NCBI GenBank assembly: GCA_003559215.1
Contig: PWMF01000022.1
Coordinates: 1 to 64,000 of the forward strand
DNA length: 64,000 bases
Direction of reading: 5' to 3'
DNA from: Natrialbaceae archaeon
GTDB lineage: Archaea; Halobacteriota; Halobacteria; Halobacteriales; Natrialbaceae
Position numbers and translations under genes: made by a program. Shown in pieces: positions 8,646-17,023 of this stretch. Below the pieces are notes generated by a model, which was not told where the DNA came from, did not search any database, and worked only from the letters and a program-made list of their open reading frames with translations. How positions within the stretch are numbered: the stretch's first letter is position 1; each line of letters begins with the position of its first letter.

Positions 8646-8661
8646 GTCACGGCGACGTGAC
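8646..8661. repeat. Short hairpin just before the HalOD1 start
   Basis: GTCACG and CGTGAC pair around GCGA, ending 8 bases before ATG 8670. It could be a dyad operator or a leader hairpin covering the start region. Confidence 0.4.
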
Positions 8662-8669
8662 TGAGAGAC

Positions 8670-8966
8670 ATGAACGAGCGAACAACACCTAACACCCCTG
8701 GATGTGGGTTCGGTCAGCGCGTCCAGTATGACCGAGACGACAACGAACCGCCGAGTATAGCCGTCGCGACAGCTCTAGCGACCTACCACGGTGAGGACGT
8801 CACCGACTCCAGCATCCGGCTGTACGATTACATCGATCCCGAGGCGCTCGACTCACTGTTCGTCCCCACCTACGGTAGCGGCGATCGATCGACCGGGACG
8901 GTGGTCTTCGACGTTGACGACGTAACCGTCACCGTCGGCCCGGACCAGGTAGAGGTCACCGGGTAG
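8670..8966 (+). CDS. HalOD1 output domain protein
   Basis: 98 residues. The core (about 28-98) reads PSIAVATALATYHGEDVTD, then YDYIDPEALDSLF, then VFDVDDVTVTVGPDQVEV, the pattern of the HalOD1 domain found only in halophilic archaea and thought to be an output module of signalling proteins. It is the free-standing form without receiver or PAS domain. The N-terminal 27 residues are polar. It interrupts the nucleoside salvage genes, so it may be a regulator of them, but nothing in the sequence proves this. Confidence 0.82.
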   Translation: MNERTTPNTPGCGFGQRVQYDRDDNEPPSIAVATALATYHGEDVTDSSIRLYDYIDPEALDSLFVPTYGSGDRSTGTVVFDVDDVTVTVGPDQVEVTG

Positions 8967-9065
8967 GTCGGCCGCGCGCTCGAGGGTCGACGGCGGCTCC
9001 GGGGGTGCTCTCGAGGCCGGCTCGGCCTCGAACCTTTTTTCTCGTCGCCCGCGGAACGCGAGGCT

Positions 9066-9794
9066 ATGGCAACGCAGCCACACCTGTTGGTCGAGGAGGG
9101 GGACCTGACGGACGTCGCGCTGATTCCGGGCGATCCGGGTCGCGTCGATCGGATCGCCGACCACTGCGACGAGGCCGAGACCGTCGCCGAAAACCGCGAG
9201 TACAAGGTCGTCAACGCCACCTACGGCGATCGCGAGCTGACGATCTGCTCGACGGGGATCGGCTGTCCCTCGGCGGCAATCGCGATCGAGGAGATGGCAA
9301 ACGTTGGCGTCGAGACCTTCATCCGTGTCGGAACGACCGGCGCGCTCCAGTCGAACATCGAGATCGGCGACATGATCGTCGCGACCGGCGCCGCGAAAAA
9401 CGAGGGGACCTCGAAGCGCTACGAGGATGTCGAGTACCCCGCCGTTCCCGATTACGAGGTACTCTCCTCGCTGGTCGACTCGGCCGAAGCGAACGACGAA
9501 GACGTCCACGTCGGCCCGATCGCTTCCGACGACGCCTACTACGCCGAGACGGACGAACACGTCGCCGACTGGGAGGACGCGGGCCTGCTGTCGGTCGAGA
9601 TGGAGGCCGCTGCGGTCTTTACGCTGGCACGCCGGCGCGGACTCAGTGCGGGCGCGATCTGTACCGTCGACGGCAACCTCGTCGAGGGAACCCAGAAGGG
9701 CACCGACACCGAGGACGACGAACTCCCGGAGAAGGCCAAAAACAACGTCGGCCGCGCGATCGACATCGCGCTCGAGGCGACGACGCAGCTCTAA
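9066..9794 (+). CDS. Nucleoside phosphorylase (uridine/guanosine type)
   Basis: 242 residues of the PNP/UDP phosphorylase family. Motifs: LIPGDPGRVDRI for phosphate binding (about 19-30), CSTGIGCPSAAIAIEEM, IRVGTTGALQ, and SVEMEAAAVFTLA (about 178-190), whose Glu-Met-Glu contacts the ribose. These enzymes split nucleosides with phosphate to give the base and ribose-1-phosphate, the substrate of the first kinase step in the pentose bisphosphate route. Annotation pipelines usually call this uridine phosphorylase, but base preference cannot be read from sequence; a guanosine phosphorylase of this family acts in the haloarchaeal pathway. Confidence 0.88.
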   Translation: MATQPHLLVEEGDLTDVALIPGDPGRVDRIADHCDEAETVAENREYKVVNATYGDRELTICSTGIGCPSAAIAIEEMANVGVETFIRVGTTGALQSNIEIGDMIVATGAAKNEGTSKRYEDVEYPAVPDYEVLSSLVDSAEANDEDVHVGPIASDDAYYAETDEHVADWEDAGLLSVEMEAAAVFTLARRRGLSAGAICTVDGNLVEGTQKGTDTEDDELPEKAKNNVGRAIDIALEATTQL

Positions 9795-9840
9795 GTCGCT
9801 CCTGGTGAAACCCTAACCCGTCACGGGTCGTAGCGGGCAT

Positions 9841-10383
9841 ATGGGAGCAACACTGTTCGAACTCGAGCACGCCTACGACCGCGACGAACTGGCCACCATT
9901 TTTCGCGAGTTCGCCGTCGCCCTCGAGGCCGAGACCCCGGTTGAACTGCACAGCGGCGAGCGTCGGCTCACCATCGACGTCCCCGCGGATGTCGTCGCCG
10001 AACTCGAGGGCGAACACGAGGACGGACGGACCGAACTCGAGTTCGAACTGGAGTGGGACGACCCCGACGGAAGTAGCATCCGCGTCACGGACGCCGGAAC
10101 GGGAGACGAGTCCGGAGACGCCGAAACGACCGCCGTCGACGAGAGCGCGGCCGGAAAAGAGGCGAGCGATCGCGTCGAGACGAGCGAGCACCCGGGCCGG
10201 CGAAGCCGATTCGAGGTCTACGAGGACCGCGCCCAGGAGTGGCGCTGGCGACTCGTCCACTGGAACGGGAACGTCATCGCCGACAGCGGCGAGGGGTACG
10301 CCTCCCGGTCGAACGCCGAGCGGGCCGTGCGGGGCGTCATGCGAAACGCCCCGAGCGCGCGGATCGAACGCCGCGACGGGTGA
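9841..10383 (+). CDS. Amphi-Trp domain plus DUF1508 (YegP/HVO_2922-like) domain protein
   Basis: 180 residues in two modules. Residues 1-85 (LFELEHAYDRDELATIFREF, VELHSGERRLTIDVP, EFELEW) match the amphi-Trp domain of haloarchaea. Residues about 120-178 (RFEVYEDRAQEWRWRLVHWN, NVIADSGEGYASRSNAERAV) are the DUF1508 fold of E. coli YegP and haloarchaeal HVO_2922. An acidic linker of about 35 residues joins them. Function unknown; single DUF1508 proteins have been linked to stress, but that is weak. Confidence 0.82.
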   Translation: MGATLFELEHAYDRDELATIFREFAVALEAETPVELHSGERRLTIDVPADVVAELEGEHEDGRTELEFELEWDDPDGSSIRVTDAGTGDESGDAETTAVDESAAGKEASDRVETSEHPGRRSRFEVYEDRAQEWRWRLVHWNGNVIADSGEGYASRSNAERAVRGVMRNAPSARIERRDG

Positions 10384-10393
10384 TCAGGATGGC

Positions 10394-11119
10394 TCAGCGC
10401 TCGAGTGCCTCCTCGAGTTTGAGGGTCTCGCGACGGGTGACCCGCTCGTACTCGAGCGCCGGCGTCGTCGACTCCGGGATCGCCTCGTACTCCCGGAGGA
10501 ACGACAGGACGCCGCGCTTGCCGCCGAAGTCGCCGCGATACCGCCAGAAGAGGCGGGGAACCGTCGCCGTATCGTCGTCCGGATCGTAGCCGACGGTCTC
10601 CTCTAAGTACCAGCGGATCGCGATGTCCAGATCCTCGTCGACGTCGGCCGCCGAGTAGACGGCGATCGGTGGACAGTGGTCGCCGCCGCGACTCAGCGCG
10701 AAGTGGATCCGCGGATCGCACTCCTCGAGACGGAACCCGCGCTCGAACCGCGAGGGAAACGGGCGCGGAACGTAGCCGAAGCCCCAGGGGTGTTTCGATC
10801 GGCGGAGCATTCCGTGTTGAATATCGTTGAGGCTCAGCCAGACGCCGCCGACGGGGATCCGGTCGCGGCCGAAGAACGTCCAACGGTCGACGAGTCCGCC
10901 CTCGAGGAGTTCGGGCGACTCCTCGAGCAACAGCTGCGCGTAGGCGTTGTAGCAGTTGAGCCAGAACGCCAGTCGCCGCTCGCGACTCGAGAGCGCCCGC
11001 TCGAGCCGGGAGCGCTCGAGCGTTGCGAGGTGCGTTCGCAACCCGTCGTGGTCGCCCTCGGTCTTGACGGTGTAGAGAAGATCGGCCGACAGCGAGAGGG
11101 GATCGAGCTGAGTCGACAT
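10394..11119 (-). CDS. DUF547 domain protein
   Basis: 241 residues. The DUF547 signature is present: RLAFWLNCYNAYAQLLL near residue 50, then WLSLNDIQHGMLR, and DPRIHFALSRGGDHCPPI with conserved His, Ser, Cys and Pro. The domain has a cysteine-protease-like pattern (His and Cys in the HFAL and C-PP motifs), but activity is unproven. It is convergent with the upstream amphi-Trp gene, with only 10 bases between the stops. The N-terminus SADLLYTVKTEGD is typical of the haloarchaeal members. Confidence 0.82.
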   Translation of the reverse strand: MSTQLDPLSLSADLLYTVKTEGDHDGLRTHLATLERSRLERALSSRERRLAFWLNCYNAYAQLLLEESPELLEGGLVDRWTFFGRDRIPVGGVWLSLNDIQHGMLRRSKHPWGFGYVPRPFPSRFERGFRLEECDPRIHFALSRGGDHCPPIAVYSAADVDEDLDIAIRWYLEETVGYDPDDDTATVPRLFWRYRGDFGGKRGVLSFLREYEAIPESTTPALEYERVTRRETLKLEEALER

Positions 11120-11234
11120 CCGAACTAGGCTAGGCGAACCAGCTTCTTGAAGCCGTGTTGCGACTGGCTACGACACTCCGCTGTTGGAACATGTCGGGTC
11201 CGGCTTTATCTTCATGACGCCGAAATAGTAGTTC

Positions 11235-12254
11235 GTGAACCGCAGCAAAGGGTATCTACTCGTTCTCGTCACGATATTTGCCTACCTTTCCTGGCAGCTC
11301 GTCGTCCCGTTCTTCCAGTACGTATTGCTCGCGCTGCTACTCGGATTCGTCCTGTTCCCGCTTCAGCAGCGACTCGAGGAGTACGTCCCGCCAGCGGTCG
11401 CCGCGATCTCGCTCGTCTTACTGGCGATCGTCGGCTTCATCGTTCCGTTCGTGCTCGTCGCCGCGGTCGTCGCCGAGGACGCGGCGGATCTGATCCAGGA
11501 GACCGATCCCGACGACCTCCAGATCGCCGAGATCGAGGCGCTGATCGAGGAGGAGACCGGCTTCGAGGTCGACATCGTCGGAACGGTCGCCGACTCCGCC
11601 CAGCAGATCGGCTCGATAGTCCTCGAGCAGGCGACGGACTGGTTCGGCGCGCTCACCAGCGCGCTGATCGGGTTCGGGCTGGCGCTGTTCCTGCTGTTTT
11701 ACCTGCTCAAGAGCGGGGACGACCTCATGGACTGGATCCGCGCGCGGACGCCCCTTCCCGACGACGTCCAAGACGACCTCTACGGGGATCTCAACGAGGT
11801 CACGTGGGCAGTGCTCGCGGGCCACGTTCTGATCGCGGTCATCGAGGGCGTCATCGCCGGCATCGGGCTGTTCGCGGTCGGCATCCCCAACGCCGCGTTC
11901 TGGACGTTCATCATGGTGATCCTCTCGCTGGTGCCGCTGATCGGCGCGCCGTTCGTCTGGGTTCCCGCCTCGCTGTACCTCTTTGCGACCGGCGAGCCCG
12001 TCCTCGCCGCGGCGCTCGCGATCTACAGCGCGGTCATCGTCGGCATCTGTGACGATTACCTCCGTCCGGTCGTCGTCGATCGCTACGCCGAGATCAGCCC
12101 CGCCGTGATCATCCTCGGCGTGCTCGGGGGGATCTACGCCTTCGGGGTCATGGGCGTGTTCTTCGGTCCCGTCGTCGTCGGCGCGTTCATCGCCGCCGTC
12201 AACGTCCTCGACGAGAACTACGACCGACTCGGGGCGGAGTCGGGACCGAGGTGA
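11235..12254 (+). CDS. AI-2E family transporter (PerM-like)
   Basis: 339 residues with a GTG start. Hydrophobic segments cluster at the N-terminus (about 7-40 and 60-80), in the middle (LIGFGLALFLLFYLLKSGDDL, about 150) and in the C-terminal half (230-320), matching the AI-2E/UPF0118 topology with 7-8 helices. The C-terminal PAVIILGVLGGIYAFGVMGVFFGPV is the most conserved stretch of the family. Members export small molecules or act as sodium/proton antiporters; the substrate is unknown here. No linked regulatory gene. Confidence 0.85.
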   Translation: MNRSKGYLLVLVTIFAYLSWQLVVPFFQYVLLALLLGFVLFPLQQRLEEYVPPAVAAISLVLLAIVGFIVPFVLVAAVVAEDAADLIQETDPDDLQIAEIEALIEEETGFEVDIVGTVADSAQQIGSIVLEQATDWFGALTSALIGFGLALFLLFYLLKSGDDLMDWIRARTPLPDDVQDDLYGDLNEVTWAVLAGHVLIAVIEGVIAGIGLFAVGIPNAAFWTFIMVILSLVPLIGAPFVWVPASLYLFATGEPVLAAALAIYSAVIVGICDDYLRPVVVDRYAEISPAVIILGVLGGIYAFGVMGVFFGPVVVGAFIAAVNVLDENYDRLGAESGPR

Positions 12255-12661
12255 GTTCCACTACCGACGGATCCGGCTACCGCGCTCGGCATCGCATTTC
12301 CCTGTAGCTGGCGTACGCGACTCCGGCGAGCCCGGGTCCGAACGCCGCTCCGCTCGGCGTCCGTCCGCGCTGTCGCAGCCTGGTGTAGAGACTCGACCCG
12401 GCGACTACCCCTCGCAGTCCCCGCGCTGCTTGAGGCCGCCGGCGGCTTCCTCGAGCCCGCTCTCGGCGTCCGGACGCGGGGGCTCGTCCTTTCGCTGCTG
12501 GGGACCGAAGACGGTTACCTCCCGCTGGGGGTGTTCCGCCGCGTGGAGGATCACTCGAGCGCCGCGTCGCCACGGTCGGCAAGGCGGAGCGGTCGTCCGC
12601 TCGAAGGCGGCCCCGATCCGTCGGGCTTTTGGCTCGCGGGGCCCGAACGGTGGTAACGACG
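12255..12661. other. 407-base stretch with one possible small gene
   Basis: No long gene fits. A convincing small reading frame with GC-rich third positions lies on the minus strand (12405-12554, listed separately). A GC-rich imperfect inverted repeat surrounds 12335-12365. The minus frame covering the rest has Arg-rich, non-acidic composition and is probably non-coding. Confidence 0.5.
12405..12554 (-). CDS. Possible 49-residue acidic small protein
   Basis: A GTG-initiated frame encodes a 49-residue peptide beginning VILHAAEHPQREVTVFG and ending LKQRGDCEG. Nearly every third codon position is G or C, and Glu/Asp/Gln content fits a haloarchaeal protein, while the other five frames look non-coding. 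The frame stays open upstream of the GTG, so it may also be the tail of a degraded longer gene. No family recognised. Confidence 0.4.
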   Translation of the reverse strand: MILHAAEHPQREVTVFGPQQRKDEPPRPDAESGLEEAAGGLKQRGDCEG

Positions 12662-13915
12662 ATGGCCCGGTATCATATCGAGACGTACGGCTGCACGTCC
12701 AATCGCGGGGAGAGCCGCGAGATCGAGCGACGGCTCCGCGACGCGGGCCACCACCGGGTCGACGGCCCCGACGAGGCCGACGTGGCCATCCTCAACACCT
12801 GCACGGTCGTCGAGAAGACCGAGCGCAACATGCTCCGCCGGGCTGAGGAGCTGGCCGACGAGACGGCCGATCTCTACATTACGGGCTGTATGGCCCTCGC
12901 ACAGGGCGAGGAGTTCGCTCAGGCGGACGTCGACGGGCGGGTACTCCACTGGGACGCGGTTCCCGAAGCGGTTACGAACGGCGAGTGTCCGACGACGACG
13001 CCCGACGCCGAGCCGATTCTGGACGGCGTCGTCGGCATCCTCCCGATAGCACGGGGCTGTATGTCCGACTGCTCGTACTGTATCACCAAGCGCGCGACGG
13101 GCAAGATCGACTCCCCAAGCATCGAGGAGAACGTCGAGAAGGCCCGGGCGCTCATCCACGCCGGCGCGAAGGAACTTCGGATCACGGGCCAGGACACCGG
13201 CGTCTACGGCTGGGACGAGGGCGAGCGCAAGCTGCACCGCCTGCTCGAGCAGATCTGTGAACTCGAGGGCAACTTTCGCGTCCGCGTGGGGATGGCCAAC
13301 CCGAAGGGCGTCCACGGTATCCGCGAGGAGCTCGCGGAAGTCTTCGCCGCGAACGAGGAGCTGTACGACTTCCTGCACGCCCCCGTCCAGTCCGGCTCGG
13401 ACGACGTACTCGGCGACATGCGCCGCCAGCACCAGGTCGAGGAGTATCTCGAGGTCATCGAGACGTTCGACGACGCGCTCGAGTACTGGACCCTCTCGAC
13501 GGACTTCATCGTGGGCTTCCCGACCGAGACCGACCACGACCACGCCCAGTCGATGGCGCTGCTCCGCGAGACTCGCCCGGAGAAGATCAACGTCACCCGC
13601 TTCTCGAAGCGACCCGGCACCGACGCCGCCGAAATGAAGGGACTGGGCGGGACGATCAAGAAGGAGCGCTCGAAGGAGATGAGCGCGGCCAAGCGCGAGA
13701 TCGTCGGGGAAGCGTACGAGTCGATGGTCGGTGAGCGGCGCGAGGACGTGCTGGTGGTCGAACACGGAACCGCAGACTCCGTGAAGTGCCGCGATTCCGC
13801 GTACAGGCAGATCATCGTCCAGAACGCCAGCGATCACGGCATAGAGCCCGGCGATTTCGTCGATCTCGAGGTGACGGCCCACGAGACGATGTACGCGTTC
13901 GGAGAACCCCGCTGA
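12662..13915 (+). CDS. tRNA t6A37 methylthiotransferase (radical SAM, CDKAL1/MtaB type)
   Basis: 417 residues. The enzyme adds a methylthio group to N6-threonylcarbamoyladenosine at position 37 of ANN-decoding tRNAs. The UPF0004 domain has Cys11 (YGCTSN), Cys47 (NTCTVV) and Cys76 (TGCMA), ligands of the auxiliary 4Fe-4S cluster. The radical SAM motif follows as Cys133, Cys137, Cys140 in RGCMSDCSYC. A TRAM domain ends the chain (residues about 355-417, VKCRDSAYRQIIVQ). ATG 12662 starts directly at MARYHIETYGC; the longer frame from 12629 adds only an unlikely leader. Single gene, complete active site. Confidence 0.9.
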   Translation: MARYHIETYGCTSNRGESREIERRLRDAGHHRVDGPDEADVAILNTCTVVEKTERNMLRRAEELADETADLYITGCMALAQGEEFAQADVDGRVLHWDAVPEAVTNGECPTTTPDAEPILDGVVGILPIARGCMSDCSYCITKRATGKIDSPSIEENVEKARALIHAGAKELRITGQDTGVYGWDEGERKLHRLLEQICELEGNFRVRVGMANPKGVHGIREELAEVFAANEELYDFLHAPVQSGSDDVLGDMRRQHQVEEYLEVIETFDDALEYWTLSTDFIVGFPTETDHDHAQSMALLRETRPEKINVTRFSKRPGTDAAEMKGLGGTIKKERSKEMSAAKREIVGEAYESMVGERREDVLVVEHGTADSVKCRDSAYRQIIVQNASDHGIEPGDFVDLEVTAHETMYAFGEPR

Positions 13916-14071
13916 TCGATCCGAGCCGAGTCACGCCGCCGGGTCGATCGAACCGAGTGTGGACGTGGTTCCGACCGTTCAGTCAAAGACCCTATTCGAG
14001 TGACAGGTTTTTGGGCGAGTGAATATATTTGCTAGAACGTTTTTCACCCGGCGTCAGCTCCGTTCGTTTGA

Positions 14072-16426
14072 ATGGATCCCACGCAACCGGCGACCGGCGA
14101 CCGAGACGACGAACGAACCTCGCGGCGGCGGGTACTTCGCTCGCTCGGTGCAGCGGCCGGGGCGGCTGGACTGGCCGGAGCGCAGTACGGGTCGACGATC
14201 GGAAGCGCCTCCGACGACGAGTCCACGAATCGCTGTCGGGACCCCCAGGAGTCGGTTTCCTCGCCGGATCCCGGTCCAGCGGTTCTGGACGAGGAGTTGC
14301 CGACCGCGCCGCCGCTCGAGAACGGCGACGGCTGGGAGGCCGATCCGATCATGGTCTCGGGAACCGACGCCTACGTCGACGGCGAGTACCTCTACCAGGA
14401 CTTCGTCTACGACGACCACGGCGCGAACACGACCGACGAGCCGTTGCCGCCGAACCCCCAGCCCAGCGACGAGACGACCTACGGCGAAAACGGGCTGATG
14501 ACGGGCGACGTCGTCTACCCGACCGACGAGGAGACCTACCGGCACAACGCCGCTGATCTGCTCGAGTTCCGCACCCAGCCCGTCTCAGAGGGGATCCGGT
14601 ACCGAATCACGCTCCAGACGATGGTCGAACCCGACGCGGCGGCCGCGTTCGTCGCGATCGAGACAGACCCGGACGAGTCGAGCGAATCGGACGAACTCGG
14701 CTACGGCATCGGTGATCTCGGCATCACCGCCGACCACGAACTCGTCGCCTGGGGAACCGACGCCGAACTCGACGGCGAGTCGGTCGAGTGTTCCGTCGAC
14801 GTCGAACGCAACCAGATCGACGTCACCGTCCCGCTCGATCCCGGCGACGAGACCTGGCGCCACTACGTCGGCGTCGGGCTGTTCGATGCCGACGAGAAGC
14901 GGTTCCGGGAGATTCAGAAAGATCCGAACGAGGATCAGCCAGGCGGATCCCACGGCGAGAACCCGCCGCCGATCTTCAACGTCGGTTTCCGGTTCGACGA
15001 GCCGATGGGTGCACCGAACCTCGACGAGGAGACCCTCGAGACGCAACTCGAGGAGGGAACCGAGACAGGCTCGCGCGGCATCGGCTACGGCCACTGGCGC
15101 GACCACGAGCAGGCCCACGCGCTCGCCGACCGGGACATCTCCGATCTTCACGCGGACGTCGACTTCGGCGCGCTCGAGGCGGGGACGACGACGTACAACG
15201 TCCCCTCCTCCGGGTTTCTGAACCGACTCTACGTCTCCAGCGCCGATCTCGGGCAGGGGATCGACGCCGACGCGGACGTGCTCCTGAACCGGGTCCAGCC
15301 GTACGCGGTGTACGTCCCGCAGGCCGCCGACGGCGGCGCGGAGACCGTGCCGTTTCACCTGCAACTTCACTCGCTCGGCTCGACGCACAACGAGTACGCA
15401 ACGCTGTCGCCGAACCTGCTCCGACAACTGGGCGAGGAACGCGACGCGCTGATCCTCACGCCCGGCGCTCGCGGGCCGGCGGGCTGGTACCAGGACGAAG
15501 CCGAACTCGACGTCTTCGAGGCGTGGCGCGACCTCGCCGCCCACTACGAGATCGACGAGGACCGGGTGACCATCGGCGGGTTCTCGATGGGCGGCCACGG
15601 CACGTACCGGTTCTCCTCGCTGTATCCGGATCTATTCGCGCGCTCGTTCGTGATCGCCGGTCCGCCGGACGAGGATTACTTCGGCGGGCCGACCGGCGGC
15701 GCGGTCGACAGCCCGCAGAACACGCTTCGCGTGACGGACAACCTCCGGAACCTGCCGCTTCGAACCTGGACCGGTTCGAACGACGTGCTCGTTCCTGTAG
15801 CTGGGCCGACGAACTACCACGAACAGCTGCGCGAGCACGGCTACCGCAACGAGCTCTCGGTGTTCCCCGGCTACAACCACTTCATGTTCGCGCTGCGGGA
15901 TCAGTGGGGTCCCGCAGCCGACTACCTCGAGGAGGGGACCGTCGACCGCTCGCCCGCGCAGGTAACCTACCGGGCCGTCCCGGCGATGGACAGCGAGCAG
16001 TTCGGTCTCGTCCACGACGAGGCCTACTGGCTCTCGGATGTCGAGGTCGCCTCGGGCACCGACGAGGGACTCGTCGACGCTCGATCGCTCGCGTTCGGCG
16101 AGGGCGAGCCGGTGCCCGCAGACTACGAACGCGAAGGGATGGAGCCCGATCCACACGTGAAACGTGGAACGTACTGGCGCGATCCGATCTCGTCGCCGGC
16201 CGCGGCGAACGACCTCGAGGTCGAACTCGACGGCGCGTCCGCGGTAACGATCTGGGTCGACGAGGCCGAACTCGACGCGACCGAGCCGATCGATCTCGCG
16301 GTAACCGCGAGCGACGAGGCGACGATCACCCTCGAGAGCGCCTACGGTACGGCGTCGGTGTCAGTCCCCGCTGGCGAGAGCGACCACGAGGTCGAGATCT
16401 GCGGCGATCCGGGTGCGGACGACTGA
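14072..16426 (+). CDS. Secreted alpha/beta-hydrolase (esterase/peptidase-like), twin-arginine exported
   Basis: 784 residues. The leader TSRRRVLRSLGAAAGAAGLAG (about 16-36) is a twin-arginine signal. Residues about 75-330 form a beta-rich domain with acidic surface that resembles the C-terminal module of glucodextranase-like proteins. The hydrolase domain spans about 360-640: nucleophile Ser505 in GGFSMGGHG, probable Asp571 in SNDVLVP, His603 in GYNHFMF, a complete triad typical of depolymerase or S9-like esterases. The last 140 residues are another beta-rich module. No lipid-anchor cysteine is seen. Likely an extracellular polymer- or ester-cleaving enzyme; substrate unknown. Confidence 0.82.
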   Translation: MDPTQPATGDRDDERTSRRRVLRSLGAAAGAAGLAGAQYGSTIGSASDDESTNRCRDPQESVSSPDPGPAVLDEELPTAPPLENGDGWEADPIMVSGTDAYVDGEYLYQDFVYDDHGANTTDEPLPPNPQPSDETTYGENGLMTGDVVYPTDEETYRHNAADLLEFRTQPVSEGIRYRITLQTMVEPDAAAAFVAIETDPDESSESDELGYGIGDLGITADHELVAWGTDAELDGESVECSVDVERNQIDVTVPLDPGDETWRHYVGVGLFDADEKRFREIQKDPNEDQPGGSHGENPPPIFNVGFRFDEPMGAPNLDEETLETQLEEGTETGSRGIGYGHWRDHEQAHALADRDISDLHADVDFGALEAGTTTYNVPSSGFLNRLYVSSADLGQGIDADADVLLNRVQPYAVYVPQAADGGAETVPFHLQLHSLGSTHNEYATLSPNLLRQLGEERDALILTPGARGPAGWYQDEAELDVFEAWRDLAAHYEIDEDRVTIGGFSMGGHGTYRFSSLYPDLFARSFVIAGPPDEDYFGGPTGGAVDSPQNTLRVTDNLRNLPLRTWTGSNDVLVPVAGPTNYHEQLREHGYRNELSVFPGYNHFMFALRDQWGPAADYLEEGTVDRSPAQVTYRAVPAMDSEQFGLVHDEAYWLSDVEVASGTDEGLVDARSLAFGEGEPVPADYEREGMEPDPHVKRGTYWRDPISSPAAANDLEVELDGASAVTIWVDEAELDATEPIDLAVTASDEATITLESAYGTASVSVPAGESDHEVEICGDPGADD

Positions 16427-16434
16427 ACGGAGGG

Positions 16435-16914
16435 TTAGAGATCCGCGACGGCCGCCTCGATCTCCTCGCGGGGTAACGGCGAGATCCAGTCGTCGGCTAC
16501 GAAGGCGTACCGCACCTCGCGGTCGGAATCGATGACGAACGCGGACCGCCAGGGGGTCGAGACGTCGGCCATATGCGAGCGGTCCGCCAGCAGATCGAGC
16601 GAGTCGCTCGCCTCGCCGTTCACGTCCGCGAAAAACCGGAAGTCGGGGCGATCCAGCCACCGGAGAAACTCGTTCTGGGCGTAGGGGCCGTCACGACTCA
16701 CGCCAAGTACAGAGACTTCCTCGAACTCCTCCCAGCCGGCGCGGACGAACCGTTTCCACCAGTTCTGTGCGATCGCGCTGAACGCGAGGCCGGTGCAGAC
16801 GACGACGCCGCCTCGAGCGCCGAGCGCGTCGGAGAGCCGTGTCGATCGGAACGTCTCGCCGTCACACAGCGGTGCCGCGAAGTTGGGTAGCGTCTCGCCT
16901 GCGGTCGGGGGCAT
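16435..16914 (-). CDS. Redoxin (AhpC/TSA-like) lacking the usual peroxidatic Cys
   Basis: 159 residues with a thioredoxin-fold order: LPNFAAPLCDGETF, GGVVVCTGLAFSAIAQNWW (about 35-53), VSVLGVSRDGPYAQNEFL, RFFADVNGEAS, and FVIDSDREVRYAFVAD. The family is peroxiredoxin/redoxin. In catalytic members the helix after the AF motif carries the peroxidatic Cys (pattern TxxC), here replaced by Ala in AFSAIAQN; Cys40 just before is the only nearby cysteine. ATG 16914 is chosen because it starts at MPPTAGE and has a TATA element 27 bases upstream. A glutaredoxin gene is divergent. It may be a reductant-binding or regulatory homologue. Confidence 0.75.
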   Translation of the reverse strand: MPPTAGETLPNFAAPLCDGETFRSTRLSDALGARGGVVVCTGLAFSAIAQNWWKRFVRAGWEEFEEVSVLGVSRDGPYAQNEFLRWLDRPDFRFFADVNGEASDSLDLLADRSHMADVSTPWRSAFVIDSDREVRYAFVADDWISPLPREEIEAAVADL

Positions 16915-16937
16915 ATGCGGGACTCTCGTGCGATCGT

Positions 16938-16944
16938 CAAAAAG
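16938..16944 (-). promoter_or_regulatory. TATA box of the redoxin gene
   Basis: CTTTTTG on the minus strand, centred about 27 bases before ATG 16914; typical of leaderless haloarchaeal promoters. Confidence 0.5.
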
Positions 16945-16993
16945 CTCCGCACCCCGGAACCAGGATCCGGCAACACGGAACGCGCCACGCACG

Positions 16994-17000
16994 CTTTTGA
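16994..17000 (+). promoter_or_regulatory. TATA box of the glutaredoxin gene
   Basis: CTTTTGA centred 27 bases before ATG 17024. Together with the redoxin TATA element it forms a 109-base divergent promoter between two thiol-redox genes. Confidence 0.5.
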
Positions 17001-17023
17001 CGACGGACGAGAAACGCCCGTAT

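Noticed and set aside
12551-13882. Long antisense frame opposite the tRNA methylthiotransferase
   Set aside because: No conserved motifs, while the plus strand shows all cysteine motifs of the radical SAM enzyme.
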